Source: Aeromicrobium stalagmiti
Lineage (GTDB): Bacteria; Actinomycetota; Actinomycetes; Propionibacteriales; Nocardioidaceae
DNA: 64,000 nt
Assembly: GCF_013283745.1 (NCBI RefSeq)
Contig: NZ_JABSTZ010000001.1
Location: forward strand, 1-64,000
Direction of reading: 5' to 3'
The position numbers and the translations under genes are program-made. Positions 8,444 through 17,031 of this stretch are shown here, one piece after another. Each line of letters starts with the position of its first letter. Position 1 is the stretch's first letter. The notes beneath the pieces are model-generated. The model saw only the letters and a list, made by a program, of their open reading frames with translations, searched no databases and was not told the origin of the DNA.

Positions 8444-9607
8444 CTAGTTCCAGCTGGCCTGGGTGCCGCCGACGCGCTCGGCGTTGATCTGCGCCTGGTA
8501 TCCGCTGTCGGCGTAGGCCCGCATGGGGCTCGCCGGCAGGCCGCGCTCCTCGCGCCACGCGGCGAGATCGGCGCGGACGTCGGTGTAGAAGGCGTCCATG
8601 AAGATCTCGTTGGCGCCGAGCACGTCGCCGTCCTCCTGCGCCTTGGTGAGCGCCACGGTGTCGAGCATCAGGGCCCGCGCGGTCATCTCCTGCACGTTGA
8701 GCACCGAGCGGATCTGGCCGGGGATCTTCTCCTCGATGTTGTGGCACTGGTCGAGCATGAAGGCGACACCGCTCGCGGCGCCGTAGCCGCCACCGCGGAT
8801 GACCTCGACCATGATGCGGAAGAGCTGGAACGGGTCGGCCGATCCGACGATCAGGTCGTCGTCGGCGTAGAAGCGGCTGTTGAAGTCGAACGAGCCGAGC
8901 TTCCCCAGGCGCAGCAGCTGCGCGACGATGAACTCGATGTTGGTGCCCGGGGCGTGGTGGCCCGTGTCGAGGCATACGTACGCCTTGTCGCCGAGGGCCG
9001 AGACCTGGACGTACGACGTGCCCCAGTCCGGGACGTCGGTGTGGTAGAACGCCGGCTCGAAGAACTTGTACTCCAGCACGAGGCGCTGCTCGTCGCCGAG
9101 GCGGTCGTAGATCGTCGACAGCGAGTCGTGCAGGCGGTCCTGGCGGCCGCGCATGTCGCCCTGGCCGGGGTAGTTGGTGCCCTCGGCGAGCCAGATCTTG
9201 AGGTCGCGCGAGCCGGTCGCGTCCATGACGTCGATGCACGCGAGGTGGTGGTCGATCGCCTTCTGGCGGATGCGCTGGTCGGTGTGCGTCAGGGCGCCGA
9301 GCTTGTAGTCGTCGTCCTGGAACGTGTTGGAGTTGATCGTGCCGAGACCGATGCCGAGGTCCTCGGCGTGGCGGCGCAGGGCGGCGAAGTCGTCAACGAG
9401 GTCCCACGGGATGTGGAGCGACACCAGCGGCGCCAGGCCCGTGAACCGGTGGACGGTCGCGGCGTCGGCGATCTTCTCCTCGACGGTGCGCGGGGTGCCG
9501 GCCGAGCCGAACACCTTGAACCGCGTGCCGGAGTTTCCGTAGGCCCAGGACGGGACCTCGATGGCCTGGTCCGCGAGCTGAGCGCTGATCGCGCTGAAAG
9601 TCGTCAT
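8444..9607 (-). CDS. rhaI: L-rhamnose isomerase (RhaI type)
   Basis: This 387-residue TIM-barrel isomerase converts L-rhamnose to L-rhamnulose. It belongs to the shorter RhaI branch found in Gram-positives and Pseudomonas, not the E. coli RhaA branch. Metal-site segments are visible: LEYKFFEPAFYHTDVPDWG (Glu/His/Asp), CLDTGHHAPGTNIE and SFDFNSRFYADDD. It is the first gene of the catabolic operon. The RhaR-type operator at 9650-9663 sits about 43 bp before its ATG, and a purine-rich GAGAGAAGCAG precedes the start. Confidence 0.95.
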   Translation of the reverse strand: MTTFSAISAQLADQAIEVPSWAYGNSGTRFKVFGSAGTPRTVEEKIADAATVHRFTGLAPLVSLHIPWDLVDDFAALRRHAEDLGIGLGTINSNTFQDDDYKLGALTHTDQRIRQKAIDHHLACIDVMDATGSRDLKIWLAEGTNYPGQGDMRGRQDRLHDSLSTIYDRLGDEQRLVLEYKFFEPAFYHTDVPDWGTSYVQVSALGDKAYVCLDTGHHAPGTNIEFIVAQLLRLGKLGSFDFNSRFYADDDLIVGSADPFQLFRIMVEVIRGGGYGAASGVAFMLDQCHNIEEKIPGQIRSVLNVQEMTARALMLDTVALTKAQEDGDVLGANEIFMDAFYTDVRADLAAWREERGLPASPMRAYADSGYQAQINAERVGGTQASWN

Positions 9608-9649
9608 CGTCTGCTTCTCTCGTTCCGCGGCGCCGTGAGCGCCTGCGTG

Positions 9650-9663
9650 TTAAATCGATTCAA
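9650..9663. promoter_or_regulatory. RhaR (LacI-type) operator upstream of rhaI
   Basis: TTAAATCGATTCAA is a 14-bp near-palindrome with the central CG usual for LacI/GalR-family operators. It matches the other four sites in this locus. It lies between the start of rhaI and the end of rhaM. Confidence 0.75.
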
Positions 9664-9698
9664 TCACAGGGGAGGTGGGGTCCGCCAGAGGCGGAAGG

Positions 9699-10043
9699 TC
9701 ATGCGGTCGGGCGGTCCAGCTGGTCCTCGAGGTGGAACACCTCTTCGAGCTCGACGAACCCCGTGTCAGGGGATGCGTCGCCGAGATCGACGAAGAACTC
9801 GGCCATCTCGGCCTGCCAGCGCGCATTGACCTCGGTGCGCGCCATCCCCGCCTGCGCGTCCTCGAGGGACGGGGTCTCGACGTAGCCGATGAGCAGGCCG
9901 TCGGGACGCAGGAAGAGCGAGTAGTTGTGCCAGCCGGTGTCGGCCAGCGCCCGGAGCATGTCGGGCCAGACCGCTGCGTGACGCTGCTTGTACTCCTCGA
10001 TCCGGTCAGGCTTGACCTGGAGCTGGAAACAGACGCGACGCAT
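9699..10043 (-). CDS. rhaM: L-rhamnose mutarotase
   Basis: This small 114-residue enzyme speeds the alpha/beta interconversion of L-rhamnose (RhaM/RhaU family). The family pattern is complete: CFQLQVKPDRIEEYKQRHAAVWP at the N-terminus with the catalytic His (about residue 22), NYSLFLRPDGLLIGYVE in the middle, and MARTEVNARWQAEMAEFF. It is the last gene of the leftward ABC transporter operon, separated from the binding-protein gene by a 108-bp spacer with a strong hairpin. A GAGAGG ribosome site precedes the ATG. Its presence supports rhamnose as the transported sugar. Confidence 0.95.
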   Translation of the reverse strand: MRRVCFQLQVKPDRIEEYKQRHAAVWPDMLRALADTGWHNYSLFLRPDGLLIGYVETPSLEDAQAGMARTEVNARWQAEMAEFFVDLGDASPDTGFVELEEVFHLEDQLDRPTA

Positions 10044-10075
10044 GGAACGGACCTCTCGCTCGGGTGGGGAAGGGT

Positions 10076-10109
10076 GTCCGGCCGGCGGCGGCGAGGCCGC
10101 CGGCCGGAC
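10076..10109. terminator. Intercistronic GC hairpin between binding protein and mutarotase
   Basis: Perfect 14-bp arms (10076-10089 and 10096-10109) flank 6 nt. It follows the highly expressed binding-protein gene and may stabilise that part of the mRNA or partly terminate transcription. No U-tract is seen. Confidence 0.6.
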
Positions 10110-10151
10110 TGAGCCGCTCAGCGCGAGGCTGATCGACTCGGGCTCATCGAC

Positions 10152-11189
10152 TCAGAAGTCGAAGTCGCCGATGTTGTCCTTGGTGAACTCGAACGGGTCG
10201 CCCAGGAGCACGACGCCGTCCTTGCCGACCGTGTAGTCACCGAGCTTGCCGGCGGTGAACTTGTCACCCTCCTTGCCGGTGATGTCACCGTCGACGAGCG
10301 CCTTGGCCGCGTAGGCAGCCAGGAAGCCGAGGTCCTCGGGGTTCCACAGAGCGAACGCGTCGACGGTGCCGTTCTCGACGTAGTCGCGCATCTGGTTCGG
10401 CGTGCCGAGACCGGTGACCTTGACCTTGCCCTTGAAGTCCGAGTCGGACACGTAGCGCGCGGCCGCGGCGATGCCGACGGTCGTGGGCGAGACGATGCCC
10501 TTGAGGTTCGGGTACTTCTGCAGCAGGGCCGACGTCTTGTCGAACGACGTCTGGTCGTCATCGTTGCCGTAGACCGTGTCGACGAGCTTGATGTCGGGGT
10601 GGCTGGCAGCCAGCTCCTTCTTCATCAGGTCGATCCACGTGTTCTGGTTGGTCGCGTTGGCCGCGGCCGACAGGATCGCGATCTCGCCCTTGTCGCCGAT
10701 CTGCTCGGCGATCATCTTGACCTGCACCTTGGCGATGCCCTCGGCGCTGGCCTGGTTGATGAACAGGTCGCGGTACTGCGGGTCGGTGTCCGAGTCGAAC
10801 GTGACGACCTTGGTGCCGGCGTCGCGTGCCTCGTTCAGCGCGTCACCGATGGCCTTGGGGTCGTTGGCCGACACGACGAGCGCGCCGACGCCCTGCTGGG
10901 CCGCGGTGTTGATGAACGGGACCTGCGCGTCGGGGCTGGCCTCCTGCGGACCGACCTCGGTGAACTTTCCGCCGAACTCCTCCACGGCAGCCTTGCCGCC
11001 CTTGTCGCTGGTGTCGAAGTACGGGTTGCCCAGGTTCTTGGGCAGGAACGTCACGGACACCGCCTTGCCGTCGCTGCCGCTTCCGCCGCCGTTGCCGCTG
11101 TCCGAGCTGCCGCCGCAGGCGGAGAGCGCGAGTGCAGCGCTGGCGACGAGTGCCGTCAGGGCGCTGGCCCTCTTCTTGTTGAACTTCAT
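10152..11189 (-). CDS. rhaS: Rhamnose ABC transporter substrate-binding lipoprotein
   Basis: This 345-residue lipoprotein is of the ribose/rhamnose periplasmic-binding type. The signal peptide ends in a lipobox LSAC with the lipidated Cys at residue 25, followed by a Ser/Gly-rich linker. The mature part has two Rossmann-like lobes (VTFLPKNLGNPYFDT, GALVVSANDPKAI, VVTFDSDTDPQYRDLFINQAS, AANATNQNTWIDLM, GIVSPTTVGIAAAARY, VTGLGTPNQMRDYVENG). The ATG at 11189 is chosen for the signal peptide and its GAAGGGAAG ribosome site, and it overlaps the permease stop as ATGA. Note that E. coli uses the name rhaS for a regulator; here it follows the rhizobial naming. Confidence 0.92.
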   Translation of the reverse strand: MKFNKKRASALTALVASAALALSACGGSSDSGNGGGSGSDGKAVSVTFLPKNLGNPYFDTSDKGGKAAVEEFGGKFTEVGPQEASPDAQVPFINTAAQQGVGALVVSANDPKAIGDALNEARDAGTKVVTFDSDTDPQYRDLFINQASAEGIAKVQVKMIAEQIGDKGEIAILSAAANATNQNTWIDLMKKELAASHPDIKLVDTVYGNDDDQTSFDKTSALLQKYPNLKGIVSPTTVGIAAAARYVSDSDFKGKVKVTGLGTPNQMRDYVENGTVDAFALWNPEDLGFLAAYAAKALVDGDITGKEGDKFTAGKLGDYTVGKDGVVLLGDPFEFTKDNIGDFDF

Positions 11190-12280
11190 TCGTTCTTCCC
11201 TTCGGTGTGAGCTGACGCCAGCTGCTGGCGTTCGTCGGGACTCTTCGAGCCCCGTTTCTTGATCCCTGTCGTCGCCCGAGTTACCACTGACAGGAAGCTG
11301 GTGGACATCACCGAGATCACCAGGAGCGATCCGATGATGATGTTGATGACGTTGTCGGTGACCGTCTCGAGGCGCAGGGCGCTGGAGAGGACACCGATCA
11401 ACAGGACGCCGGCGATGACGCCGTGGAGGGCACCACGGCCGCCGAAGATCGAGACGCCGCCCAGGAGCACGGCCGCGATGACCTTGAGCTCCATCCCGGT
11501 GGCGGTGTCGCCGCGCACGCTGCCGAACCGGAGCGCGTAGTAGACGCCCGCGAAGGCGGAGACCGCTCCGGCCAGGACGAACAGGATGAGCTTCGTGCGA
11601 GCGACGTTGACGCCCGAGAAGTGCGCGGCCTCGTCGTTCAGCCCGATGTCGAAGACACCGCGGCCGAACGCCGTGAAGTGCAGCAGGATCACGAAGATGA
11701 TCGCGAGCACGATGAACGGGATGATGACGACGGGATAGCTGCTGTCGCCGATCTTGTCCTTCGCCAGGTCGGTCCACTTCTCGGGGAAGTCGGTGACGGC
11801 GGTCGTGCCGAGGATGCCGACCGCGAGGCCGCGATACAGCGCCAGGGTGCCGATCGTGACGGCCAGCGAGGGCAGTCCGACGTACGCGATGAGGAAGCCG
11901 TTGAAGGCGCCGCACACGATGCCGACGACGATCGCCGCGACCGCGGCTGCCGGGATCGACCAGCCGTTCTGGTGCAGGTCACCGACCAGGACGGCGCTCA
12001 GCCCGACGACGCTCGCGACCGAGAGGTCGATCTCGCCGGTGATGATGATCATCGTCATCGGCAGGGCGATGAGCAGGATCGGCACGACGTCGAGGAGCAG
12101 GTAGTAGATCGTCAGCGGGCCGCTGAACGCCTGCACCTCGTTGGTCGAGTAGACGAAGACGGCGACGAGCAGGGCGATGACCGCGAACTCACGGGTCAGG
12201 ATGACGCGCTGCCACAGCGGCTTGGCGTACGACGCGTAGGTGCGGACGGCCTCGGTGGCGCGATCGGTGGTGATGGTCAT
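11186..12280 (-). CDS. Rhamnose ABC transporter permease, second subunit
   Basis: This 364-residue membrane protein belongs to the BPD_transp_2 family (RbsC/RhaP-Q type), with about 8-10 predicted membrane helices. The typical segments are VPILLIALPMTMIIITGEIDLSVASVVGLSAV, AYVGLPSLAVTIGTLALYRGLAVGI (split by charged loops) and GMELKVIAAVLLGGVSIFGGRGALHGVIAGV. It overlaps by ATGA with the genes on both sides, so translation is probably coupled. Together with the upstream permease it forms the channel for rhamnose import. Which subunit corresponds to RhaP and which to RhaQ cannot be decided from sequence alone. Confidence 0.92.
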   Translation of the reverse strand: MTITTDRATEAVRTYASYAKPLWQRVILTREFAVIALLVAVFVYSTNEVQAFSGPLTIYYLLLDVVPILLIALPMTMIIITGEIDLSVASVVGLSAVLVGDLHQNGWSIPAAAVAAIVVGIVCGAFNGFLIAYVGLPSLAVTIGTLALYRGLAVGILGTTAVTDFPEKWTDLAKDKIGDSSYPVVIIPFIVLAIIFVILLHFTAFGRGVFDIGLNDEAAHFSGVNVARTKLILFVLAGAVSAFAGVYYALRFGSVRGDTATGMELKVIAAVLLGGVSIFGGRGALHGVIAGVLLIGVLSSALRLETVTDNVINIIIGSLLVISVMSTSFLSVVTRATTGIKKRGSKSPDERQQLASAHTEGKNE

Positions 12281-13308
12281 GCTTCGTCCCTCGCCTCGAT
12301 GAGCTTGCGCGATCTGCGGACTGCCAGGAGGCGGTCGAGCACGATGGCGCCGATGATGAGCACGCCGACGACGGCCTGCTGCCAGAAGTCCTGCACCCCG
12401 ATGATCGGGAGCGCACGGTTGATCGTGATGAGCAGCCAGGCGCCGATCGCGGCGCCCCAGACCGTGCCGCTGCCGCCGAAGATCGCCACTCCGCCGATGA
12501 CGGCGGCGCCGACGGCCTGCAGCTCGATGCCGGTTCCGGCGTTGGACGAGACGCTGCCGTAGCGGGCGGCGAACACGACGCCGGCGAGTCCGGCGAGCGC
12601 GCCGCACAGGACGAACGCGCCGATGACGCGGCGCTTGACCTTCAGGCCGTAGAGGTGGGCCGCGTCCGGGTCGGAGCCGATCGCGTACAGCTCGCGACCG
12701 CCGCGAGCGGTGCGCAGGTAGTAGCCGACGGCGATGAGCACGACGACGGCCAGGATCGTCAGCAGCGGGATCGACAGGAACGACTTGGTGCCGAGCGACA
12801 GGAATCCGTCCGGCATGTCGGACGCGTTGATGCGGTTGCTGCCGGCCCACTCGAGCACGACACCGCGGTAGACGTAGAGCGTTCCGAGCGTGATGACCAG
12901 CGCGGGCACCTTGCCGAGCGCGACCAGCAGGCCGTTGACGAGGCCGAGGGCCGCGCCGACCAGGATGCCGATGAGGATGACGACGACCACCGGGATGTTC
13001 GGCTGGTCGACGAAGAGGCGGCCGGTGAGGTAGGCCGTCAGCGCGAGGATCGACCCGACGGACAGGTCGACGTTGCGCGTGATGATGACGACGGCCTGGC
13101 CGACCGCCAGGAGCAGCAGGATCGACGGGGCCAGCAGCAGGTCGCGCCAGCCGTCGTTGCTGACCAGGAACTTGTCCTGCTTGATCGTCGCGAAGGCGAC
13201 GACGAGGATCAGCACGAGGGCGATCGCCGACTCGCGGGACGTCAGCAGCGTGGAGGCGAACCGCTGCGCGGACGACTTCCTGCTGGGGGCGACGAGGGTC
13301 TCGGTCAT
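12277..13308 (-). CDS. Rhamnose ABC transporter permease, first subunit
   Basis: This 343-residue permease is of the same family as its downstream neighbour. Recognisable segments are LLLLAVGQAVVIITRNVDLS, GKVPALVITLGTLYVYRGVV and GIELQAVGAAVIGGVAIFGG, typical of ribose-class importers. It begins with a Lys/Arg-rich cytoplasmic tail (SRKSSAQRF). It starts inside the stop codon of the ATPase gene (ATGA overlap) and ends in the start of the next permease. The heterodimeric permease arrangement matches known rhamnose ABC systems. Confidence 0.92.
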   Translation of the reverse strand: MTETLVAPSRKSSAQRFASTLLTSRESAIALVLILVVAFATIKQDKFLVSNDGWRDLLLAPSILLLLAVGQAVVIITRNVDLSVGSILALTAYLTGRLFVDQPNIPVVVVILIGILVGAALGLVNGLLVALGKVPALVITLGTLYVYRGVVLEWAGSNRINASDMPDGFLSLGTKSFLSIPLLTILAVVVLIAVGYYLRTARGGRELYAIGSDPDAAHLYGLKVKRRVIGAFVLCGALAGLAGVVFAARYGSVSSNAGTGIELQAVGAAVIGGVAIFGGSGTVWGAAIGAWLLITINRALPIIGVQDFWQQAVVGVLIIGAIVLDRLLAVRRSRKLIEARDEA

Positions 13309-14813
13309 GCGGTGGCTCCAGCGTTCGTGGCGGCGGTCATGACGCTCTCGGGCGTCGCGTCCGCGCGGTCGATGTCTGCGGTGATGCGGCCCTCGTTGAC
13401 GACGAGGACGCGGTCGGCCATGCCCAGCACCTCGGGCAGCTCCGACGAGATCATGAGGATCGCCATGCCCTGACCGGCGAGCTCGGAGATCAGGCGGTGG
13501 ACCTCGGCCTTGGTGCCGACGTCGATGCCACGGGTGGGCTCGTCGATGATCAGCAGCTTGGGGTGGGTCGCGAGCCACTTGGCGATGACGACCTTCTGCT
13601 GGTTGCCGCCGCTCATCGTGGCCGCGTTCATGCTCAGTGCGTTGGTCTTGACCTCGAGGCGTGCCGACCACGGCCCCGACGCTTTGTTCTCGGCCGTGCG
13701 GGTGACGATGCCCAGCGTGGCGAGCTTGCCGCGGATGACCGAGGCGACGTTGTGGGCGACGGACGCGTCGACGACGAGACCCTGCTGACGACGATCCTCG
13801 GGGACGAAGCCCATGCCGAGGCGGATCGCCGCACGGGGGTTGCGGGCGGGGACCTTCCGTCCGCCGATCATCACGGTGCCGGCGTCGTACGGATCGACGC
13901 CGAAGACCGCACGGGCGATCTCGCTGCGTCCGGCACCGACCAGGCCGGCGAGCGCAACGATCTCACCCGACCGCACCTCGAAGCTGACGTCGTGGAACAC
14001 GCCGCCGCGCTCCAGGCCGCTGACCTGCAGGACCGGCTCGCCGATCGTGGCGGGCGTCTTGGGGAAGAGCTCGCCGACCTCGCGGCCGACCATCTTGGCG
14101 ACGATCTGGGCGCTGGTGGTCTCGGCGATCGGGTCGGTCGAGATGTACTCGCCGTCGCGCATGACCGTGACCATGTCGCACAGCGCGAAGACCTCTTCGA
14201 AGCGGTGCGAGATGAAGACCAGGGCGCGTCCCTCGTCGCGGAGGCTGCGGGCGACGGCGAACAGTCGGTCGACCTCGACGCCGCTGAGGGCGGCGGTCGG
14301 CTCGTCCATGATGAGGACGCTGGCGTCGAGCGAGATGGCCTTGGCGATCTCGATGATCTGCTGGTCGGCGATCGACAGGCCCTCGGCGAGGCGGCGCGGG
14401 TCGAGGTTGACGCCCAGGCGCTGGAAGAGGCTCAGCGCCTCGGCGTGCATCGCCTTGCGGTCGATGCGACGTCCGGCGCCCAGAGGCTGGCGCCCCATGA
14501 AGAGGTTCTCGGTCACCGACAGGTCGGGGAAGAGCGTGGGCTCCTGGTAGATCACGGCGATGCCGGCGTCCTTGGACGCGGCGGTCGACGAGAAGTCGAC
14601 GCTCTCGCCGTGGAGGAGGAACTCCCCCGCATCGCGCTGGTAGAGACCGGCGATGATCTTGACCAGGGTCGACTTGCCGGCACCGTTCTCGCCCACGAGT
14701 GCGTGGATCGATCCGGAGTTGACGGTCAGGCTCCCTGACCGCAGGGCCACGACGGGCCCGAACGACTTGCGCACCTGCAGGAGCTGCAGGGCGACAGGAC
14801 CGCTCGTGTTCAT
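13305..14813 (-). CDS. Rhamnose ABC transporter ATP-binding protein (two nucleotide-binding domains)
   Basis: This 502-residue double ATPase energises sugar import. NBD1 has Walker A GENGAGKST (about 42-50), a diverged signature LSIADQQ and Walker B VLIMDEPT. NBD2 has the degenerate Walker A GLVGAGRSE, a proper MSGGNQQKV signature and LLIIDEPTRGID. Degenerate NBD2 is normal for RbsA-type importers. It is the first gene of the transporter operon: a GGAG ribosome site lies about 7 nt before the ATG and a RhaR operator 28-42 bp upstream. It would be called RhaT in rhizobial nomenclature, but that name means a symporter in E. coli. Confidence 0.93.
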   Translation of the reverse strand: MNTSGPVALQLLQVRKSFGPVVALRSGSLTVNSGSIHALVGENGAGKSTLVKIIAGLYQRDAGEFLLHGESVDFSSTAASKDAGIAVIYQEPTLFPDLSVTENLFMGRQPLGAGRRIDRKAMHAEALSLFQRLGVNLDPRRLAEGLSIADQQIIEIAKAISLDASVLIMDEPTAALSGVEVDRLFAVARSLRDEGRALVFISHRFEEVFALCDMVTVMRDGEYISTDPIAETTSAQIVAKMVGREVGELFPKTPATIGEPVLQVSGLERGGVFHDVSFEVRSGEIVALAGLVGAGRSEIARAVFGVDPYDAGTVMIGGRKVPARNPRAAIRLGMGFVPEDRRQQGLVVDASVAHNVASVIRGKLATLGIVTRTAENKASGPWSARLEVKTNALSMNAATMSGGNQQKVVIAKWLATHPKLLIIDEPTRGIDVGTKAEVHRLISELAGQGMAILMISSELPEVLGMADRVLVVNEGRITADIDRADATPESVMTAATNAGATA

Positions 14814-14841
14814 GTGTTCTCCGTGATCTCGACGGGGGGTT

Positions 14842-14855
14842 TTGAATCGTTTTAA
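14842..14855. promoter_or_regulatory. RhaR operator upstream of the transporter operon
   Basis: TTGAATCGTTTTAA is a 14-bp near-palindrome with central CG, 28 bp upstream of the ATPase gene. It is one of two operators in the 117-bp divergent region shared with rhaR. Its centre is 65 bp from the second. Confidence 0.75.
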
Positions 14856-14871
14856 TGCAACCTGGCGACTG

Positions 14872-14887
14872 TATGACGGCGATCACA
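14872..14887. promoter_or_regulatory. CRP-like site between the two RhaR operators
   Basis: TATGA-N6-TCACA matches the CRP/GlxR consensus TGTGA-N6-TCACA at 9 of 10 positions. It lies midway between the divergent operators, suggesting catabolite control of both transcripts. Binding is inferred. Confidence 0.5.
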
Positions 14888-14906
14888 TGTTCGTCAACCC
14901 GAAAGG

Positions 14907-14920
14907 TTAAATCGTGTTAA
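14907..14920. promoter_or_regulatory. RhaR operator in front of rhaR
   Basis: TTAAATCGTGTTAA lies 10 bp before the rhaR start codon and is flanked by GG/CC, which extends the symmetry. Its position implies that RhaR represses its own gene. Confidence 0.72.
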
Positions 14921-14930
14921 CCTCCTCGTC

Positions 14931-15938
14931 ATGCCCGTGGCCCAAGTGCGCGATGTCGCCGCCCTCGCCGGAGTGTCGCCCGCCACGGTCTCGAACGCCC
15001 TCAACCATCCGGCCAAGGTGTCCCCCGAGACGCTGGCCCGCATCCAGGCCGCGATCGACGAGCTCGGCTACATCCGCAACGACGCGGCGCGTCAGCTGCG
15101 CGCCGGCACCAACCGCGCGATCGGCATGATCGTCCTCGACATCGCCAACCCGTTCTTCACCGACGTGGCCCGCGGCGTCGAGGACGTCCTGATCGACGAG
15201 CAGCGTCCGCTGATCCTCGGCAACAGCGCCCAGGAGCCCGCGCGCGAGACGACGTACCTCGACCTGTTCGAGCAGCAGCGGATGAGCGGCGTGCTGATCA
15301 CCCCCGTCGTCAACGTCATCGACCGCCTGCGCCGGCTGCGCGACCGGGGCACCAGCGTCGTGCTGGTCGACCGGATGTCGCGGGTCAAGGAGTTCTCGTC
15401 GGTCTCGATCGACGACCGCATGGGCGGCCGCATCGCGACCGAGCACCTGCTCGAGATCGGCCGTCGCCGCATCGGCTTCATCGGTGGTCCTGCCGGGCTG
15501 GCGCAGGTCAAGACGCGTCTGGCCGCCGCCCGCAAGGCCGTCGAGCAGCACGGGAGCGGCGAGATCCTGTTCGCCGAGACCGACTCGATGAACGCCCAGG
15601 CCGGCCGCGACGGCATCGAGCAGCTGCTCGCCCTGCCGAAGAAGCAGCGTCCGGACGCGATCTTCGCGGCCAACGACCTGGTGGCGCTGGGCGTGCTGCA
15701 GGCCCTGACGCTCGCGGGCGTCCGCGTGCCCGACGACATCGCGATCATCGGCTACGACGACATCGACTTCGCCGCCTCTGCCGCCATCCCCCTGTCGTCG
15801 GTGCGTCAGCCCGCGCACCAGATGGGATCCGCCGCGGCGAGCATGCTGCTCGACGTGATCGCCGACCCCGCCGCGTCGACCGTCAAGCACCTGACGCTCA
15901 AGCCCGAGCTCGTCGTCCGCCGCTCCACCAGTGCCTGA
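14931..15938 (+). CDS. rhaR: LacI-family regulator of rhamnose utilisation
   Basis: This 335-residue LacI/GalR regulator has an N-terminal HTH (residues 4-25: VRDVAALAGVSPATVSNAL), a hinge helix about 50-60 and a periplasmic-binding-protein-like sensor domain (GMIVLDIANPFFTDVARGVE, RIGFIGG, PDAIFAANDLVALGVLQAL, IIGYDDIDFA). It is divergent from the transporter operon it most likely controls. The five operators found in the window define a probable regulon: transporter, isomerase operon, rhaR itself, the GH78 rhamnosidase and a small HTH gene. The inducer is presumably rhamnose or a pathway intermediate. No clear Shine-Dalgarno is seen before the ATG. Confidence 0.9.
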   Translation: MPVAQVRDVAALAGVSPATVSNALNHPAKVSPETLARIQAAIDELGYIRNDAARQLRAGTNRAIGMIVLDIANPFFTDVARGVEDVLIDEQRPLILGNSAQEPARETTYLDLFEQQRMSGVLITPVVNVIDRLRRLRDRGTSVVLVDRMSRVKEFSSVSIDDRMGGRIATEHLLEIGRRRIGFIGGPAGLAQVKTRLAAARKAVEQHGSGEILFAETDSMNAQAGRDGIEQLLALPKKQRPDAIFAANDLVALGVLQALTLAGVRVPDDIAIIGYDDIDFAASAAIPLSSVRQPAHQMGSAAASMLLDVIADPAASTVKHLTLKPELVVRRSTSA

Positions 15939-15988
15939 CCCCCGCCCGGACCTGAGAATCTGACCTCGTCCGGTCGACATGACCGAAG

Positions 15989-16028
15989 AATCGGTGTTTG
16001 TCCGCGCCCGCGCGGACAAACACCGATT
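15989..16028. terminator. Perfect 19-bp hairpin after rhaR
   Basis: Arms 15989-16007 and 16010-16028 are perfect inverted repeats around CC. It lies 50 bp after the rhaR stop and before the next rightward gene, so it is a probable terminator. No U-tract follows. Confidence 0.7.
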
Positions 16029-16124
16029 CCCTCGTCCTTCCACAGACGCCTGATGCCGCTGGCGGATCCACAGTGCCGCCGCCGGCGGTGGTCGTCGGCG
16101 GCTGGAGGCCTTCAGGCTCTGGGC

Positions 16125-17021
16125 ATGTCGGCCCTCCGAGTCTCCTCGCCACCGTCGTTCATGATCGAGCAGCACGGTGTCATGAGCCGCACCCAGGCCC
16201 TGAGCCTCCTGACGCGGCACCAGCTCTACCGGCTGGTCTGGTCAGGACGATGGGCCAACCCCGCACGAGGGGTCTTCGTCAACCACACCGGGCCACTGAC
16301 GCCAGCGCAGCGTGACTGGGTCGCCCTGCTGGCAGCGCCGCGTGGCTCCGTACTCGGCGGACTGACGGCTCTGACCCATGACTCCTTCACCTCGTTCAGG
16401 ACAGCGAAACCCGTCGTCGTGTCACCCATGGGAGCCACGCCGTTCGCCTACGACGACGTCGAGATGCACTGGTCGACCTGCATCGACTCACGTGACGTGC
16501 ACCCGCTTCGCCTGCCACCCCGTACGCGGCCAGCCAGGAGCGTCATCGATGCCGCGTCGTGGGAGAGGAGCCCGAAGCGCGCGCGGGAGATCGTCCTCGC
16601 CGCAGCGCAGCAGGGCATCGTGGCGCCCAGTACCCTGCGCGAGGCACTCGTCCGGCGCGGAGCGTGCCGCCACCGCGGACTGATGGTCGAGTCCTGCCTG
16701 GACGCGGCCGGCGGCATCCAGTCCCTGCCGGAGCGCGACTTCGGCCAGCTCTGCCGTGAGCTCCACCTGCCCCAGCCAGACCGCCAGGTCGTCCTCCAGC
16801 GCGCCGACGGTCGCTACTACCTGGACGCCTGGTGGGCGGCGTTCAACCTCGCGGTCGAGGTCCACGGGATCCCCCACATGCAGGTCGAGCAGTGGGACGG
16901 AGACCTGCTCCGACTCAACGAGGTCGTGATCGACGGCCGTCGCACGTTGGTCTTCAGCTCCTACGCCATCCGCAGACACCGAGACGTCGTCAAGGACCAG
17001 CTCCGGCGCTCCACGTCCTGA
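16125..17021 (+). CDS. AbiEi-type N-terminal domain plus DUF559/Vsr-like C-terminal domain protein
   Basis: This 298-residue protein has an N-terminal winged-helix segment like type IV antitoxin AbiEi proteins (MIEQHGVMSRTQALSL, LYRLVWSGRWANPARGVFV). Its C-terminal part resembles DUF559/very-short-patch endonuclease folds (YYLDAWWAAFNLAVEVHG, with D and E-x-H-G, then VFSSYAIR). Such two-part proteins are common in high-GC actinobacteria, and most are orphans of unknown function. No AbiEii-like nucleotidyltransferase toxin lies beside it. Start choice is uncertain: ATG 16125 is taken, ATG 16161 is the alternative and the frame is open further upstream. It is bounded on both sides by long hairpins. 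Confidence 0.72.
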   Translation: MSALRVSSPPSFMIEQHGVMSRTQALSLLTRHQLYRLVWSGRWANPARGVFVNHTGPLTPAQRDWVALLAAPRGSVLGGLTALTHDSFTSFRTAKPVVVSPMGATPFAYDDVEMHWSTCIDSRDVHPLRLPPRTRPARSVIDAASWERSPKRAREIVLAAAQQGIVAPSTLREALVRRGACRHRGLMVESCLDAAGGIQSLPERDFGQLCRELHLPQPDRQVVLQRADGRYYLDAWWAAFNLAVEVHGIPHMQVEQWDGDLLRLNEVVIDGRRTLVFSSYAIRRHRDVVKDQLRRSTS

Positions 17022-17031
17022 TCCCGGACGG

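Noticed and set aside
6431..9829. An 1132-codon + strand open frame across the rhamnose catabolic genes
   Set aside because: Antisense to rhaB, rhaD and rhaI, whose motifs are intact. Codon bias makes the opposite frame open.
16125..17021. Complete type IV toxin-antitoxin system
   Set aside because: No AbiEii-like toxin gene on either side.
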